The notes under the pieces are model-generated. The model was not told the origin of the DNA, searched no databases, and was given only the letters and a program-made list of their open reading frames with translations. A stretch of DNA of 64,000 nucleotides from Xanthobacter oligotrophicus (GTDB lineage Bacteria; Pseudomonadota; Alphaproteobacteria; Rhizobiales; Xanthobacteraceae). The translations under genes and the position numbers were made by a program. Shown one piece after another: positions 1 through 8,481 of this stretch (positions are counted from its first letter, which is position 1; the number at the start of each line of letters is the position of its first letter). The DNA is taken from NCBI RefSeq assembly GCF_008364685.1, contig NZ_VTTL01000001.1:434001-498000 (forward strand). Direction: 5' to 3'.

Positions 1-1
1 C

Positions 2-502
2 TATTCGCTCTCCCGCGCCGGCTACTTCCCGCGCGGCCTTTCCGTGACCCACGGCGGGCGCAAGACACCGCACGTGGCTATGATCGCCGGCGCCATCGTC
101 GGCCTCGTGATCATGCTCGGCATCTGGTTCGCGCTGGGAGCGGAGGCGGGTGCGGCGGCCATCGGCGGCACGCTGCTCAACATGGCGGTGTTCGGCGCCA
201 TGCTGTCCTACGTGATGCAGGCCCTGTCCTTCATCCTGATGCGCAAGAACATGCCCCACATCGAGCGGCCCTACAAAAGCCCGTTCGGGGTCCCGGGGGC
301 GGTGCTGACCATCGTCATCGCCCTCGTCACCATCTACTTCCAGCTGTCGGACCCCATCTATCGCAACGGGGTACTCGGCGTGGCGCTGTGGTTCGCCGCG
401 GGCCTCGCCTATTTCGCCGCCATCGGCCGCCACAAGCTGGTGCTGTCGCCCGAGGAGGAGTTCGCCATGTCCGGGGGCAAGGCGGAGTACAAGTCCTACT
501 GA
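2..502 (+). CDS. eat: Ethanolamine-type APC family permease, C-terminal part (5' end outside window)
   Basis: The frame is open from base 2 and ends at a TGA at 500-502, giving the last 166 residues of a membrane transporter. Visible segments are a loop with SRAGYFPRGLS, then about four hydrophobic helices, a charged loop (ERPYKSPFG) and a short cytoplasmic tail. The SRAGY...P loop and the RPYKSPFG loop are typical of the APC superfamily, and the tail ending LVLSPEEEFAMS is what I recall for ethanolamine permeases. It would import ethanolamine or a related amine across the inner membrane. No eutBC genes are visible, so the substrate rests on similarity only. A strong hairpin follows directly. 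Confidence 0.75.
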   Translation, partial: YSLSRAGYFPRGLSVTHGGRKTPHVAMIAGAIVGLVIMLGIWFALGAEAGAAAIGGTLLNMAVFGAMLSYVMQALSFILMRKNMPHIERPYKSPFGVPGAVLTIVIALVTIYFQLSDPIYRNGVLGVALWFAAGLAYFAAIGRHKLVLSPEEEFAMSGGKAEYKSY

Positions 503-506
503 ACCA

Positions 507-540
507 AGGGCGGCCCGCCTTGCAGGGCGGGCCGCCTTAT
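507..540 (+). terminator. Rho-independent-type hairpin after the permease
   Basis: An 11-bp perfect stem (509-519 with 526-536, GGCGGCCCGCC / GGCGGGCCGCC) with a 6-nt loop begins 6 bases after the permease stop codon and is followed by TTAT. The stem is strong but the T-run is short. Confidence 0.75.
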
Positions 541-655
541 ACCGACTGCCCCGGCCTTCGACCGGGGCCGAGAGGGTGTCGCTCAACGCCGCGCGGGCTT
601 TTACCAAATCCCTCCGGAAAACGCGGCGCGCCTTCCGGAATGGTACGCCTTGGCC

Positions 656-1036
656 TCACACCTGCTCGGACGACACCACACGGAAGGTGTGCATCTCGTC
701 GTCTTCGCGAACCGAAATATACTCACCCACCTCGAAGCTTTCGTCGCCGAAGCGATAGCCGGCCTCGTCGTCGTCGGTGCCGTGGATGTCATACCGGAAC
801 GCCCAGCTTCCGCCGGGACGGCGCACCAGATGGCCCACCTCGTCCGCCTCGTCGGGGCGGAACCGGACCACGCGGCACGCCTCGCGGTGCTTCGCCCACA
901 AGGTGGGATCGATGCGTCCCGCCGCGTTCAGCGGCGCCACGAAGCTGTAGCCGAAAGTGCGCGAGCCCTCCGGATGGCCCTTCTCACGGGCAAGCTCCAT
1001 GCGGATCTGACGGAAGCCGTGCGGCAACTGGGACAT
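656..1036 (-). CDS. Conserved hypothetical protein, 126 aa
   Basis: The ATG at 1036 was chosen because GGGGAGAGAG sits just upstream; a longer frame extends to 1261 but its added residues look like translated intergenic DNA (many Arg and Ser). The product is a small soluble acidic protein. It begins MSQLPHGFRQIRMELAREK, has a central FGYSFVAPLN segment and ends in a Glu/Asp-rich part with GESFEVGEYISVREDDEMH-like character. No catalytic motif, signal peptide or membrane segment is visible. I do not recognise a family with certainty; it resembles small uncharacterised Rhizobiales proteins. It converges on the permease gene. Confidence 0.6.
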   Translation of the reverse strand: MSQLPHGFRQIRMELAREKGHPEGSRTFGYSFVAPLNAAGRIDPTLWAKHREACRVVRFRPDEADEVGHLVRRPGGSWAFRYDIHGTDDDEAGYRFGDESFEVGEYISVREDDEMHTFRVVSSEQV

Positions 1037-1362
1037 GCGTCTCTCTCCCCGGACCTTACGGTCTCGTACATCGCCCGGCCCCAAAGGGTCATCACGATGC
1101 GTTGACGATCGCGCCTTTCGCCGGCCGCTGCGGCAGGAAGCCAGCGGCTCCGCTTGCACGATGGCGAAGGGGTGCGACAATGGAATCACCCCCTTGCGAG
1201 GGTAACCCTTGGAAATGTGATTTTTGCGCATCGCGTTCGCAAGGCATTTGACCTCGCGCAAGGCTTAGCCGGCGCAGGCCCCTTGATACTGGTCATGGGA
1301 GTGCTGCGTCCCCATCGGGACGCGGACGGATCGGGGGATCAACGCCCGACGGGAGACACAAC
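1037..1362. other. Intergenic region between divergent small genes
   Basis: This 326-base stretch separates the hypothetical gene (minus) from the phasin-like gene (plus) and must hold both promoters. A small inverted repeat, GCGTCCC/GGGACGC, lies at about 1307-1324. A frame of 70 codons at 1154-1366 has no ribosome binding site and no protein-like character, so I do not call it. Confidence 0.4.
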
Positions 1363-1722
1363 ATGAACGATTCCACAGTTTTTCAAGGCCTGGCGCGCGC
1401 CTTCAGCACCGGCACGCCGCCTGTGGCTTGGCCGTTCACGGTATGGAAGAACCTGTTCTTCGACTGTCCGCTGGCCGCGTCGGCCCATGTGCAGCAGTTC
1501 GTCGGACGGCAGATGCAGGAGCAGGTCCAGCTCCTGAACGACCTTGCCAAGGAGCACAACCCCACGGCAGCGTTCTCGCGCGAGGCGGCCTTCCTGCAGC
1601 AGTCCGCCCTCGCCTGGAACAGCGAGATGCTGGAGGTCGCCGAACTTGTCCAGCACCGGCTCCTGAGCGCCACCCAGGCCGACAAGCCGCAGGACCAGCC
1701 GCCCTTCGCCCGCGCAGCCTGA
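1363..1722 (+). CDS. Phasin-like protein, 119 aa
   Basis: The ATG at 1363 is preceded by GGGAG at a good distance. The product is a small protein of amphipathic helices rich in Gln, Ala and Leu, with VQQFVGRQMQEQVQLLNDLA and a second helix around SEMLEVAELVQHRL, and no membrane segment. This is the general look of Phasin_2 proteins, which coat polyhydroxyalkanoate granules, but the match is by style rather than a diagnostic motif. A perfect hairpin follows the stop. No phaC, phaR or depolymerase gene is nearby to support a granule role. Confidence 0.55.
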   Translation: MNDSTVFQGLARAFSTGTPPVAWPFTVWKNLFFDCPLAASAHVQQFVGRQMQEQVQLLNDLAKEHNPTAAFSREAAFLQQSALAWNSEMLEVAELVQHRLLSATQADKPQDQPPFARAA

Positions 1723-1733
1723 GCCAATAGCGA

Positions 1734-1758
1734 CCGCCGCATCGCGACGATGCGGCGG
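1734..1758 (+). terminator. Hairpin after the phasin-like gene
   Basis: A perfect 11-bp stem (1734-1744 / 1748-1758, CCGCCGCATCG / CGATGCGGCGG) with a CGA loop lies 12 bases after the stop codon. There is no clear T-run. It could also end transcripts arriving from the tRNA side. Confidence 0.6.
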
Positions 1759-1818
1759 CGCTCTGTCCGACAACGACCGGTAGGTCAGGCGCCGGAGCAG
1801 GCTGATTTTCTGAACTGG

Positions 1819-1900
1819 TGCGGACGGCGGGACTCGAACCCGCACGCCTTGCGGCGCAAGATTTTAAGTCTCGTGCGTCTACCGGTTTCGCCACGTCCGC
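1819..1900 (-). tRNA. tRNA-Leu (anticodon UAA)
   Basis: On the minus strand the acceptor stem GCGGACG (1894-1900) pairs with CGTCCGC, with A as discriminator at 1819. The T arm has GGTTCGAGTCC. The anticodon stem CGAGA/TCTTG encloses the loop CTTAAAA, so the anticodon is TAA. The variable arm pairs TTGCG-type bases as in class II tRNA-Leu. CCA is not encoded. Confidence 0.95.
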
Positions 1901-1998
1901 CCGGGCCGGACGCGCGATGACGACCGGGAGCGGGACTTTAGGGAAGATGGCGGCCGCCGGCAACGCGGCCGCCATGCACGTTCACACCTTCCGCGCCT

Positions 1999-2463
1999 TC
2001 ACGCCTTCCGCGCCAGCGCGTCGCCCTGCGCGAGGCGCGCCTCGCGCCCCAGGCGCTCCAGCTCCAGCTTCCGGCACAGGATCGCGCCCACCATCAGCCC
2101 GCCGATGAGGCTGATGTGCTCCACCACCACGTGGAACTCGAACAGCCGCTTTTCGCCGTCCATGGCCCAGAACGGATGGGCGATGGGGATGGTCAGCGCC
2201 GTGAACACCGCCAGCATGCCGAAGCCGAGCCACGCCGCGCGGTTCAGCACCACCAGGACGGAGCCGATGAGCAGCACGGCGATGACCGCCGGTGCGAACA
2301 GGCCCGCGGGCTCGACGCCGAAGAACGACATCTCGGCCAGGGTGGCCTGATAATTCATCAGCTTGTCGAGGCCCGCGCCCCAGAAAATGAAGGTGAGCAG
2401 CAGGCGCGCGACGACGCCGAAGATGGGGCTCGCCAGAAGGGCGGCGAGAGGAGATGGGGTCAA
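1999..2463 (-). CDS. DoxX family membrane protein, 154 aa
   Basis: Four hydrophobic helices are visible: near the N-terminus (ARLLLTFIFWGAGLDKLMN), then around residues 55-75, 80-95 and 115-130. The FIFWGAGLDKLMNY segment is the DoxX signature area, in which a helix is followed by Gly-x-x-K. DoxX proteins are inner-membrane proteins of poorly defined, probably redox-related, function. Translation most likely starts at the TTG at 2463, because AAAGGTG lies 5 bases upstream and no in-frame ATG fits. The gene follows the Fe-S carrier gene on the same strand. Confidence 0.75.
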   Translation of the reverse strand: MTPSPLAALLASPIFGVVARLLLTFIFWGAGLDKLMNYQATLAEMSFFGVEPAGLFAPAVIAVLLIGSVLVVLNRAAWLGFGMLAVFTALTIPIAHPFWAMDGEKRLFEFHVVVEHISLIGGLMVGAILCRKLELERLGREARLAQGDALARKA

Positions 2464-2566
2464 GATGGCACCTTTCGTGCTGTGAAGCCGGCGCGGCGTG
2501 CACGCCGCGCGCTTCTCTTGTCCCCGTGCGGATGAACCGCAGCTGAACCCAGCAATGAGCCTTTGT

Positions 2567-2992
2567 TCAGCCCTGCCCGGACGCGGCGCCCGTATCGACC
2601 GGCGTGATCGCGACCGATTCTCCGCAGCCGCAGGAAGAGGTCTGGTTGGGATTGTTGAACACGAACTGGGACGAGACCTTGTCGGTCTTGAAGTCCATCT
2701 CGGTGCCGAGCAGGAAGAGCACGGCCTTGGTGTCCACCACCACCTTCACGCCCTTGTCCTCGACGACCGAGTCGAAGGGGGCGATCTGCGTGGTGAAATC
2801 CATTTTGTAGGACATGCCGGCGCAGCCGCCATTCTCGATGCCCACGCGCAACGCCGTACCCGGCTCCGCCGCGGCGAGGATCTCGCGCAGCTGGTCGGCG
2901 GCCGCATCGGTGATGCGGATGACAGGCGGCAGGCTCCGCTTGGCGGGCGAAGTGGCCGGGGCTGCGGCGGACGGTTCTGAAGCAACGCTCAT
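2567..2992 (-). CDS. erpA: A-type iron-sulfur carrier (ErpA/SufA/HesB family), 141 aa
   Basis: The 25 N-terminal residues are Ala/Ser/Pro-rich and extra compared with the family; the conserved fold follows from about residue 24. The three cluster-ligating cysteines are present: Cys57 in GGCAGMSY and Cys121/Cys123 in SSCGCGES. A-type carriers accept Fe-S clusters from the Suf or Isc scaffold and pass them to apoproteins in the cytoplasm; complex I, encoded nearby, is a heavy user. The ATG at 2992 has CGGAGA upstream. SufA, IscA and ErpA cannot be separated from sequence alone. It is often found at the end of suf operons, but no other suf gene lies here. Confidence 0.85.
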   Translation of the reverse strand: MSVASEPSAAAPATSPAKRSLPPVIRITDAAADQLREILAAAEPGTALRVGIENGGCAGMSYKMDFTTQIAPFDSVVEDKGVKVVVDTKAVLFLLGTEMDFKTDKVSSQFVFNNPNQTSSCGCGESVAITPVDTGAASGQG

Positions 2993-3322
2993 GGGTAATC
3001 TCCGAGCCTTGCCGTTTCAAGGACGGCGGGCACCTCCCATAAATGGAGGATGATGGGCGCCCTCACAAGGCTCCATATGATCGTGGCGGTAGATCGAAAC
3101 CATGGGCGTGGGCCGAACGGCTATTCCGCCCCTGCGGTGCGGTTCGACGGCCGAGTCCGAAATGACGCAGGGTTGCAGCACCGGCAGCAATGCCTGAACC
3201 ATTGTTTCTGATGGGGAAAAGAACTATAAATCCACATTATAGAGGTACTAATATGCCATGGCGTTGCTCCTGCCGGCGTGCTTCCGGCGGGACGTGAGGC
3301 GGAGCACTGGACAGATGGGACA

Positions 3323-5737
3323 ATGAGGGCCCGCGGTGCCATGTTCCTCTCCATCCCTGCATGGGGCCTGGCGGTCTTGGCCGCGTGGGCCGGCCCAGCG
3401 GCGGCAGAGCCATGGCAGGGGGCGACCGAACTTCCGCTCTCGACCTCCCCCCAGACCGCGGTCCTCGCCAGCGTCTTGCTTCTGCTGGTGGTGATGGTCG
3501 CATGCAAGCTCATCCTGAGAGCGCGAGAGCGCGGTGATGGGCGTGAACCCGAAGCCCATAAACCCGCGGCCATGGTCCGCGTCGCAGCCGCTGCCGGCCT
3601 GCCGGTCGCCCTCATGCACGCCACGACGGGCTCGGGACCGGCCGGCAGCGACAGCTCGGCCCTGCGGGAAAGCGAGGAACGCTTCGATCTGGCGGCCAGG
3701 GGGTCGGACCAGGGGGTGTTCGACATCCATGTGCGCAGCGGCGGCCTGCATCTGTCGCCCCGTGCCCGTGACATCCTCGGCATCGCCCCCGACGCCTCCA
3801 TCGACGTGCGGCGGGCCTTTCGCCAGATGCTGCGCGGCGCGGACCGGCGCAAGGTGGCCACCGCCCGGAAGGATCTCGTCCGCGGCGGGCGCGGCGTCGA
3901 TCTCGACATCCGGATTTCCCGGCCCGACGGCGCAAATCGCGACGTGCGGTGGCGCGGCCTCGCCACCCGTGATGGCGATGGTGACGTGACCCGTGTGGTG
4001 GGCATGGTCACGGATGTCACAGCACAGAAGCAGAGCGAGCGCCACCTGCGCCTCGCCGCCGCCGTGTTCGCCAGCTCCCACGACGGCCTGGTGGTGACGG
4101 ACCTCAACGCGGTGGTCTCCGCCGTAAACCCGGCGTTTTCGCAGATCACCGGCTATGCTGAGGACGAGATCCTCGGCCAGACCATGCGCACCATGCATTC
4201 AGGCCGGCACGACCGTGAATTCTATCGTTGCATGTGGGGGGCGCTCACCTCGACAGGCAGTTGGCACGGCGAGATCTGGAACCGCCGCAAGAACGGCGAG
4301 ATTTTCCTCCAGCAGCTCAGCATCCGCACCGTCTATGACGAGAAGGGCAAGCCGCAGAACTATGTGGGCGCGTTCCAGGACATCACCCGGATCACGCATT
4401 CCGAATTCGAGCTCGACCGGATCGCCCATTACGATCCCCTCACCGACCTGCCCAACCGCACCCTGCTCGCATCCCTCCTTGACCTGGCGGTCAGCCGGGC
4501 CGGCAAGAGCTGCGCTGTGCTGTTCTTGGACATCGACCGCTTCAAGACCGTCAACGACAGCCTCGGCCACATTGCCGGCGATGCCGTGCTCAAGGCGGCG
4601 GCCGATCGCGTCCGCACCGCGCTCGATGCCGATGCGACCCTCGGACACTACGGCGCCGACGAATTCGTGGTGATCCTCGAGGAGATCGAGGGGCCACAGG
4701 ATGCGGCCATGGCCGCCACCCGCCTCATCGACGAACTGGCCCGACCGTTCACGGTGGATGGCGGCGAGATCTATCTGGGCGCCAGCGTGGGCATCAGCCT
4801 CCATCCGCTCGATGCCGACGATGCCGCCCAGTTGCTCCAGCATGCCAACACCGCTTTGGCCGAAGCGAAGGCGCAGGGCCGCGGGATCTATGCCTTCTAC
4901 ACCCAGGCCCTCACCCGCAGCGCGCGGGTCCGCATGGAGATGGAGGCGGACCTCAGGCGCGGCCTCGTGCGCGAGGAATTCCGCCTGAACTTCCAGCCGG
5001 TGGTCGACCTTGCCAGCGGGCGCATCGTGGGAGCGGAGGCGCTGGTGCGCTGGCAAAGCCCGGCCCATGGCCTTGTCCCGCCCAACCGCTTCATCCCGCT
5101 TGCCGAGGAAACGGGCCTCATCGAGCCCCTGGGCGACTGGGTGCTGGAAGAGGCCTGCCGCCAGATGGTGCAATGGAGCGCGGCGGGGGCCAATCTCGAT
5201 TTCATCGCCGTGAACCTGTCGCCACGGCAGTTCCAGCGCGGCGCCCTGTGCGAGCACATGGAAAGCGTGCTCCGGCGCACCGGGCTTCCCGCTGCGCAAC
5301 TGGAGGTCGAAATCACCGAGAACGTGCTGTTCGGCGCGGCCGCGGCGGCCGAGCGCAAGCTGCATGACATGCGCGACAGTGGCGTACGCATCGCGCTCGA
5401 CGATTTCGGCACCGGCTATTCGTCGCTGGCCTATCTCAAGCGCTTTCCCATCTCCAAGCTAAAGATTGACCGCAGCTTCGTGCACGACCTGCCCCGCGCC
5501 GCCGACGCGGAAATCGCCACCGCCATCATCTCCATCGCCCGCGCGCTCGGGCTCGACGTGGTGGCGGAGGGTATCGAGGCGCCCGAGCAATGCGCCTTCC
5601 TGAAGGAGCGCGGATGCGGCTTTGGGCAGGGCTACCTGTTTGGCCGCGCGGTGACCAGCGAGCGCTTCCTGCGCCTCGCGCTCCAGGGGCCGATCGCTAC
5701 CGGCGCAGCCCATCCCGGCAGCGCGCTACTCCACTGA
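3323..5737 (+). CDS. Membrane PAS-PAS-GGDEF-EAL protein, probable c-di-GMP phosphodiesterase with degenerate GGDEF
   Basis: The 804-residue protein has a hydrophobic N-terminus (residues 7-27), a second membrane helix near 42-60, and two PAS/PAC regions (about 115-240 and 245-365). A GGDEF domain follows (about 375-530) and then an EAL domain (545-790). The active site of the GGDEF domain reads HYGADEF (near residue 442), so the second Gly is Ala and cyclase activity is doubtful. The EAL domain keeps EALVRW, DDFGTGYSSLAYL and AEGIE, the metal- and substrate-binding motifs of active phosphodiesterases. It probably lowers c-di-GMP in response to a ligand or redox signal. An upstream in-frame ATG at 3278 is possible; 3323 was preferred because the signal-anchor follows soon after. 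A hairpin follows the stop. Confidence 0.85.
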   Translation: MRARGAMFLSIPAWGLAVLAAWAGPAAAEPWQGATELPLSTSPQTAVLASVLLLLVVMVACKLILRARERGDGREPEAHKPAAMVRVAAAAGLPVALMHATTGSGPAGSDSSALRESEERFDLAARGSDQGVFDIHVRSGGLHLSPRARDILGIAPDASIDVRRAFRQMLRGADRRKVATARKDLVRGGRGVDLDIRISRPDGANRDVRWRGLATRDGDGDVTRVVGMVTDVTAQKQSERHLRLAAAVFASSHDGLVVTDLNAVVSAVNPAFSQITGYAEDEILGQTMRTMHSGRHDREFYRCMWGALTSTGSWHGEIWNRRKNGEIFLQQLSIRTVYDEKGKPQNYVGAFQDITRITHSEFELDRIAHYDPLTDLPNRTLLASLLDLAVSRAGKSCAVLFLDIDRFKTVNDSLGHIAGDAVLKAAADRVRTALDADATLGHYGADEFVVILEEIEGPQDAAMAATRLIDELARPFTVDGGEIYLGASVGISLHPLDADDAAQLLQHANTALAEAKAQGRGIYAFYTQALTRSARVRMEMEADLRRGLVREEFRLNFQPVVDLASGRIVGAEALVRWQSPAHGLVPPNRFIPLAEETGLIEPLGDWVLEEACRQMVQWSAAGANLDFIAVNLSPRQFQRGALCEHMESVLRRTGLPAAQLEVEITENVLFGAAAAAERKLHDMRDSGVRIALDDFGTGYSSLAYLKRFPISKLKIDRSFVHDLPRAADAEIATAIISIARALGLDVVAEGIEAPEQCAFLKERGCGFGQGYLFGRAVTSERFLRLALQGPIATGAAHPGSALLH

Positions 5738-5741
5738 TCGC

Positions 5742-5771
5742 AGCGGCCTCGGTCAATGACCGGAGGCCGCT
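5742..5771 (+). terminator. Hairpin after the GGDEF-EAL gene
   Basis: AGCGGCCTC (5742-5750) pairs with GAGGCCGCT (5763-5771), and GGT/ACC extend the stem inward after a single bulged base. It starts 4 bases past the stop codon and is followed by TTGGGT. Confidence 0.65.
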
Positions 5772-5842
5772 TGGGTCAGCTCAGCTCAGGTGCCGCGCGG
5801 CCTATGCCAATGGCCCGTGCGTCAAACTCACCTGTTCCCAGC

Positions 5843-6115
5843 TCACCCCTCCTTGGTGTCGAAGGGCATGGGCAGGTCTTCGAGCGAGACGATGCCGCTC
5901 GTGATCAGCCAGACGATGCCGGCCGTGATCACCGCAGCGACGATAGTGGTGGCCAAGGCCTTCTTGAGCAGCGCGGGACGCACCGGCGCGCCCGGATCGG
6001 TGCCGGGCGTGATGTCCCGGCTCTCCGCCTGAGAGCGCACGCCCCAGGGCAGGACCGCGAACAGCGAGGTCCACCAGACGATGAAATAGATGGCGACGAC
6101 GGCACCGATCGACAC
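5843..6115 (-). CDS. DUF1467 family small membrane protein, 90 aa
   Basis: The protein begins MSIGAVVAIYFIVWWTSLF, a first helix followed by the conserved PWGVRSQ motif, and has a second helix (LATTIVAAVITAGIVWLI) near residue 60. This two-helix layout with PWGVRSQ is the DUF1467 family of Alphaproteobacteria, whose function is unknown. The start is a GTG at 6115 with GAGGAACG upstream. It lies downstream of mce, a position I recall for this family next to the nuo-birA-rnj-mce block. Confidence 0.8.
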   Translation of the reverse strand: MSIGAVVAIYFIVWWTSLFAVLPWGVRSQAESRDITPGTDPGAPVRPALLKKALATTIVAAVITAGIVWLITSGIVSLEDLPMPFDTKEG

Positions 6116-6130
6116 GCGGCGTTCCTCACT

Positions 6131-6182
6131 GGCGCACGCTGATCGGCTTGCATGGCAAGCCGATCAGGTCACGCATTCTCTT
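6131..6182. repeat. Dispersed palindromic repeat, copy A
   Basis: A perfect 12-bp inverted repeat, TGATCGGCTTGC / GCAAGCCGATCA, with an ATG loop spans 6140-6166. It is flanked by CACGC on the left and ACGCATTCTCT on the right. A related copy with the same order of blocks lies at 48628-48684. It sits between mce and the DUF1467 gene and could also form a hairpin in their transcript. Confidence 0.65.
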
Positions 6183-6237
6183 TTCCCAGGTCCAGAAACG
6201 GCTTCAGCGGTACCACTGGCAACCGCCCGCCGTCGGA

Positions 6238-6642
6238 TCAGGCCTGCTCCAGCTCCACCAGGGTGCCGTTGAAGTCCTTCGGGTGCAGGAACAGCACCGG
6301 CTTGCCGTGGGCGCCGATCTTGGGATCGCCGGAGCCCAGCACGCGGGCGCCCGTTGCCTTCAGCTGGTCGCGGGCGGTGAGGATGTCGTCCACCTCGTAG
6401 CAGATGTGATGGATGCCGCCGTCCGGATTGCGCTCCAGGAACTTGGCGATGGGCGAATTCTCCCCCAGCGGCTCCAGGAACTCGATCTTGGTGTTGGGCA
6501 GGGTGACGAACACCGTGGTCACGCCATGCTCTTCCTGCGGCACGGCGGCCGAGACGTCCGCGCCCAGCGTGTCGCGATACAGCGCGGAGGCGGCAGCGAT
6601 GTCGCGCACCGCGATGGCCACATGGTTCAGGCGTCCGATCAT
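6238..6642 (-). CDS. mce: Methylmalonyl-CoA epimerase
   Basis: The 134-residue protein is a single VOC-fold unit pair. Likely metal ligands are His7 (RLNHVAIAV), a Glu in KIEFLEP, His78/79 in GGIHHICYEV and Glu130 near the C-terminus. It converts (2S)- and (2R)-methylmalonyl-CoA, linking propionyl-CoA carboxylase to methylmalonyl-CoA mutase. The ATG at 6642 has GGAGGAAATC just upstream, a strong ribosome binding site. It is downstream of rnj on the same strand with a 109-base gap. Propionyl-CoA would be produced by the thiolase encoded near 60.2 kb if that operon degrades isoleucine. Confidence 0.9.
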   Translation of the reverse strand: MIGRLNHVAIAVRDIAAASALYRDTLGADVSAAVPQEEHGVTTVFVTLPNTKIEFLEPLGENSPIAKFLERNPDGGIHHICYEVDDILTARDQLKATGARVLGSGDPKIGAHGKPVLFLHPKDFNGTLVELEQA

Positions 6643-6751
6643 GATTTCCTCCGCTCAGGTCTTTCGATCCATACCGCAAGCGGGGCCGGCGCGGAACACA
6701 CCGGAGGTCGAAGACGGGCAGCCTCATCCACCGGATCAGGGCCCGCCCGCC

Positions 6752-8422
6752 TCACACCTCCAGGATATGGACGTGGCACACCGGCTTCTTGCCCCACACC
6801 GCGTTCACGGCGCTGCGCACTGCCCGCTCCAGCGTCTCCGCCAGCGCATCGGGATCGCGGCGGCGGGCCTTGGGCAGGGTGTCTAGCGTGGCCACCACCG
6901 TGTCGAGCACATGGTCGAGCATGTCGATGCCGCCCTCCCCCCGCTCGGGCACGCCGGTGATTTCGACGGAAGGGTCGCCCGCAAGCCCGCCCTGCCGGTC
7001 CACCGCGACCGCCACAGACACCGCGCCCACGAAGGAAAGCTTGCGCCGCTCCGGGATCGAACGGCCACCATCGGGGATCAGCAGGCGGCCGTCCTTGTAG
7101 AGGCGGCCGAAGGGCACGTCGTCGACCCGTTCCGCCGGACCGGGGGCGAGGCGGATGACGTTGCCGTCATAGCAATTGACCACCTCGGGTACGCCGAGGC
7201 TCTTCGCCAGCTGTGCATGCTCATGCAGGTGCAGCGCCTCGCCATGCACCGGGATCGACACCTGGGGCCGCACCATGCGGTACATTTCCGCAAGCTCGCC
7301 CCGGCGCGGATGGCCGGACACGTGGACCAGGGCCTTGCGGTCCGTCAGCACCTCGACGCCCCTTTTGGTGAGGGCGTTGACGATGTGGTTCACCACCTTC
7401 TCGTTGCCGGGAATGGTGCGCGAGGAGAACACCACGAGGTCGCCGGGCGACAGGGCGATCTCGGGATGGTCGTCGTCGGCGATGCGGCGCAGCGCGGCGC
7501 GCTGCTCGCCCTGGCTTCCGGTGAGGATGGCCACCACCTTCTCGCGCGGCAGGTAGCCGTAGGCCTCAGCGGTGCGGAAGGCGGGCACGCCATCCAGCAG
7601 GCCCTGCTCGCGGGCGACGCCGATGACGCGCTCCAGCGCGCGGCCCACCACCACCACCTCGCGGCCATTGGCATAGGCCGATTCGGCGATGCCGCGGATG
7701 CGCGCCACGTTGGAGGAGAAGGTGGTGAAGGCCACCCGGTGCTTCGCCTTGCCGACGATCTCCCGGAGCGAGGCCCCTACATCCGCCTCGGACGGCGAGA
7801 CGCCGTCACGAACGGCGTTGGTGGAATCGCAGATGATGGCGCGCACGCCCTCGTCGCCCAGAGCCTTCAGGCGGGCGACATCCGTGGGCAGGCCGACCAC
7901 CGGGGTCGGGTCGAGCTTCCAGTCGCCGGTGTGCACCACCAGCCCCACCGGGGTGCGGATCGCCAGGGCGTGGCTGTCGGGGATCGAGTGGGCGACCGGG
8001 ATGAATTCCACCCCGAACGGGCCGATCTCCACGGTGCCGCCGCTGTGCACCACGGTGATCGGCAGCTGGGACGGCGCGCCGGGCTCGCCCGCGCGCTTGG
8101 CCTCCAGCAGACCCGCCGTGAAGCGGGTGGTGTAGATGGGGCACTTCAGGCGCGGCCACAGGTCCAGAACCGCGCCGATATGGTCCTCGTGGGCGTGGGT
8201 GAGGACGAGGCCGGCGATGTGCTTCTTCTCGGCTTCCAGGAAGCGGATGTCGGGTAGGACGAGATCGACGCCCGGCGCCTCCTCGCCCGCGAAGCTCATG
8301 CCGAGATCGACGATGAGCCAGGTGCGGGCCTTGCGCGGACCGAAGCCGTACAGGCCGAGGTTCATGCCGATCTCGCCGACCCCACCCAGGGGTGCGAAGA
8401 CCAGTTCGTCGGTTGGTGCCAT
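6752..8422 (-). CDS. rnj: Ribonuclease J (beta-CASP metallo-beta-lactamase)
   Basis: The 556-residue protein starts TDELVFAPLGGVGEIGMN and carries the metallo-beta-lactamase motif HAHEDH near residue 80. A second His motif, HTGDW, and the beta-CASP region (SSRTIPGNE, HVSGHPRRGEL) follow, with a C-terminal domain of RNase J type. RNase J has 5'-3' exonuclease and endonuclease activity in mRNA decay and rRNA maturation. A TTG lies directly before the ATG at 8422; I use the ATG. A G+C-rich hairpin (8462-8481) lies between birA and rnj. Confidence 0.92.
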   Translation of the reverse strand: MAPTDELVFAPLGGVGEIGMNLGLYGFGPRKARTWLIVDLGMSFAGEEAPGVDLVLPDIRFLEAEKKHIAGLVLTHAHEDHIGAVLDLWPRLKCPIYTTRFTAGLLEAKRAGEPGAPSQLPITVVHSGGTVEIGPFGVEFIPVAHSIPDSHALAIRTPVGLVVHTGDWKLDPTPVVGLPTDVARLKALGDEGVRAIICDSTNAVRDGVSPSEADVGASLREIVGKAKHRVAFTTFSSNVARIRGIAESAYANGREVVVVGRALERVIGVAREQGLLDGVPAFRTAEAYGYLPREKVVAILTGSQGEQRAALRRIADDDHPEIALSPGDLVVFSSRTIPGNEKVVNHIVNALTKRGVEVLTDRKALVHVSGHPRRGELAEMYRMVRPQVSIPVHGEALHLHEHAQLAKSLGVPEVVNCYDGNVIRLAPGPAERVDDVPFGRLYKDGRLLIPDGGRSIPERRKLSFVGAVSVAVAVDRQGGLAGDPSVEITGVPERGEGGIDMLDHVLDTVVATLDTLPKARRRDPDALAETLERAVRSAVNAVWGKKPVCHVHILEV

Positions 8423-8461
8423 CAAAGGGTCACTTCCAAACGCGGCACCCGCGCCGACAAG

Positions 8462-8481
8462 GCCCCGGCAAAGACCGGGGC
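8462..8481 (-). terminator. Hairpin in the birA-rnj gap
   Basis: GCCCCGG (8462-8468) pairs with CCGGGGC (8475-8481) around AAAGA-type loop bases inside the 206-base gap. It could end or attenuate the long nuo-birA transcript before rnj. There is no T-run. Confidence 0.35.

Noticed and set aside
1154-1366. A 70-codon open frame upstream of the phasin-like gene
   Set aside because: No ribosome binding site and it runs out over the phasin start; residues look like random high-G+C translation.
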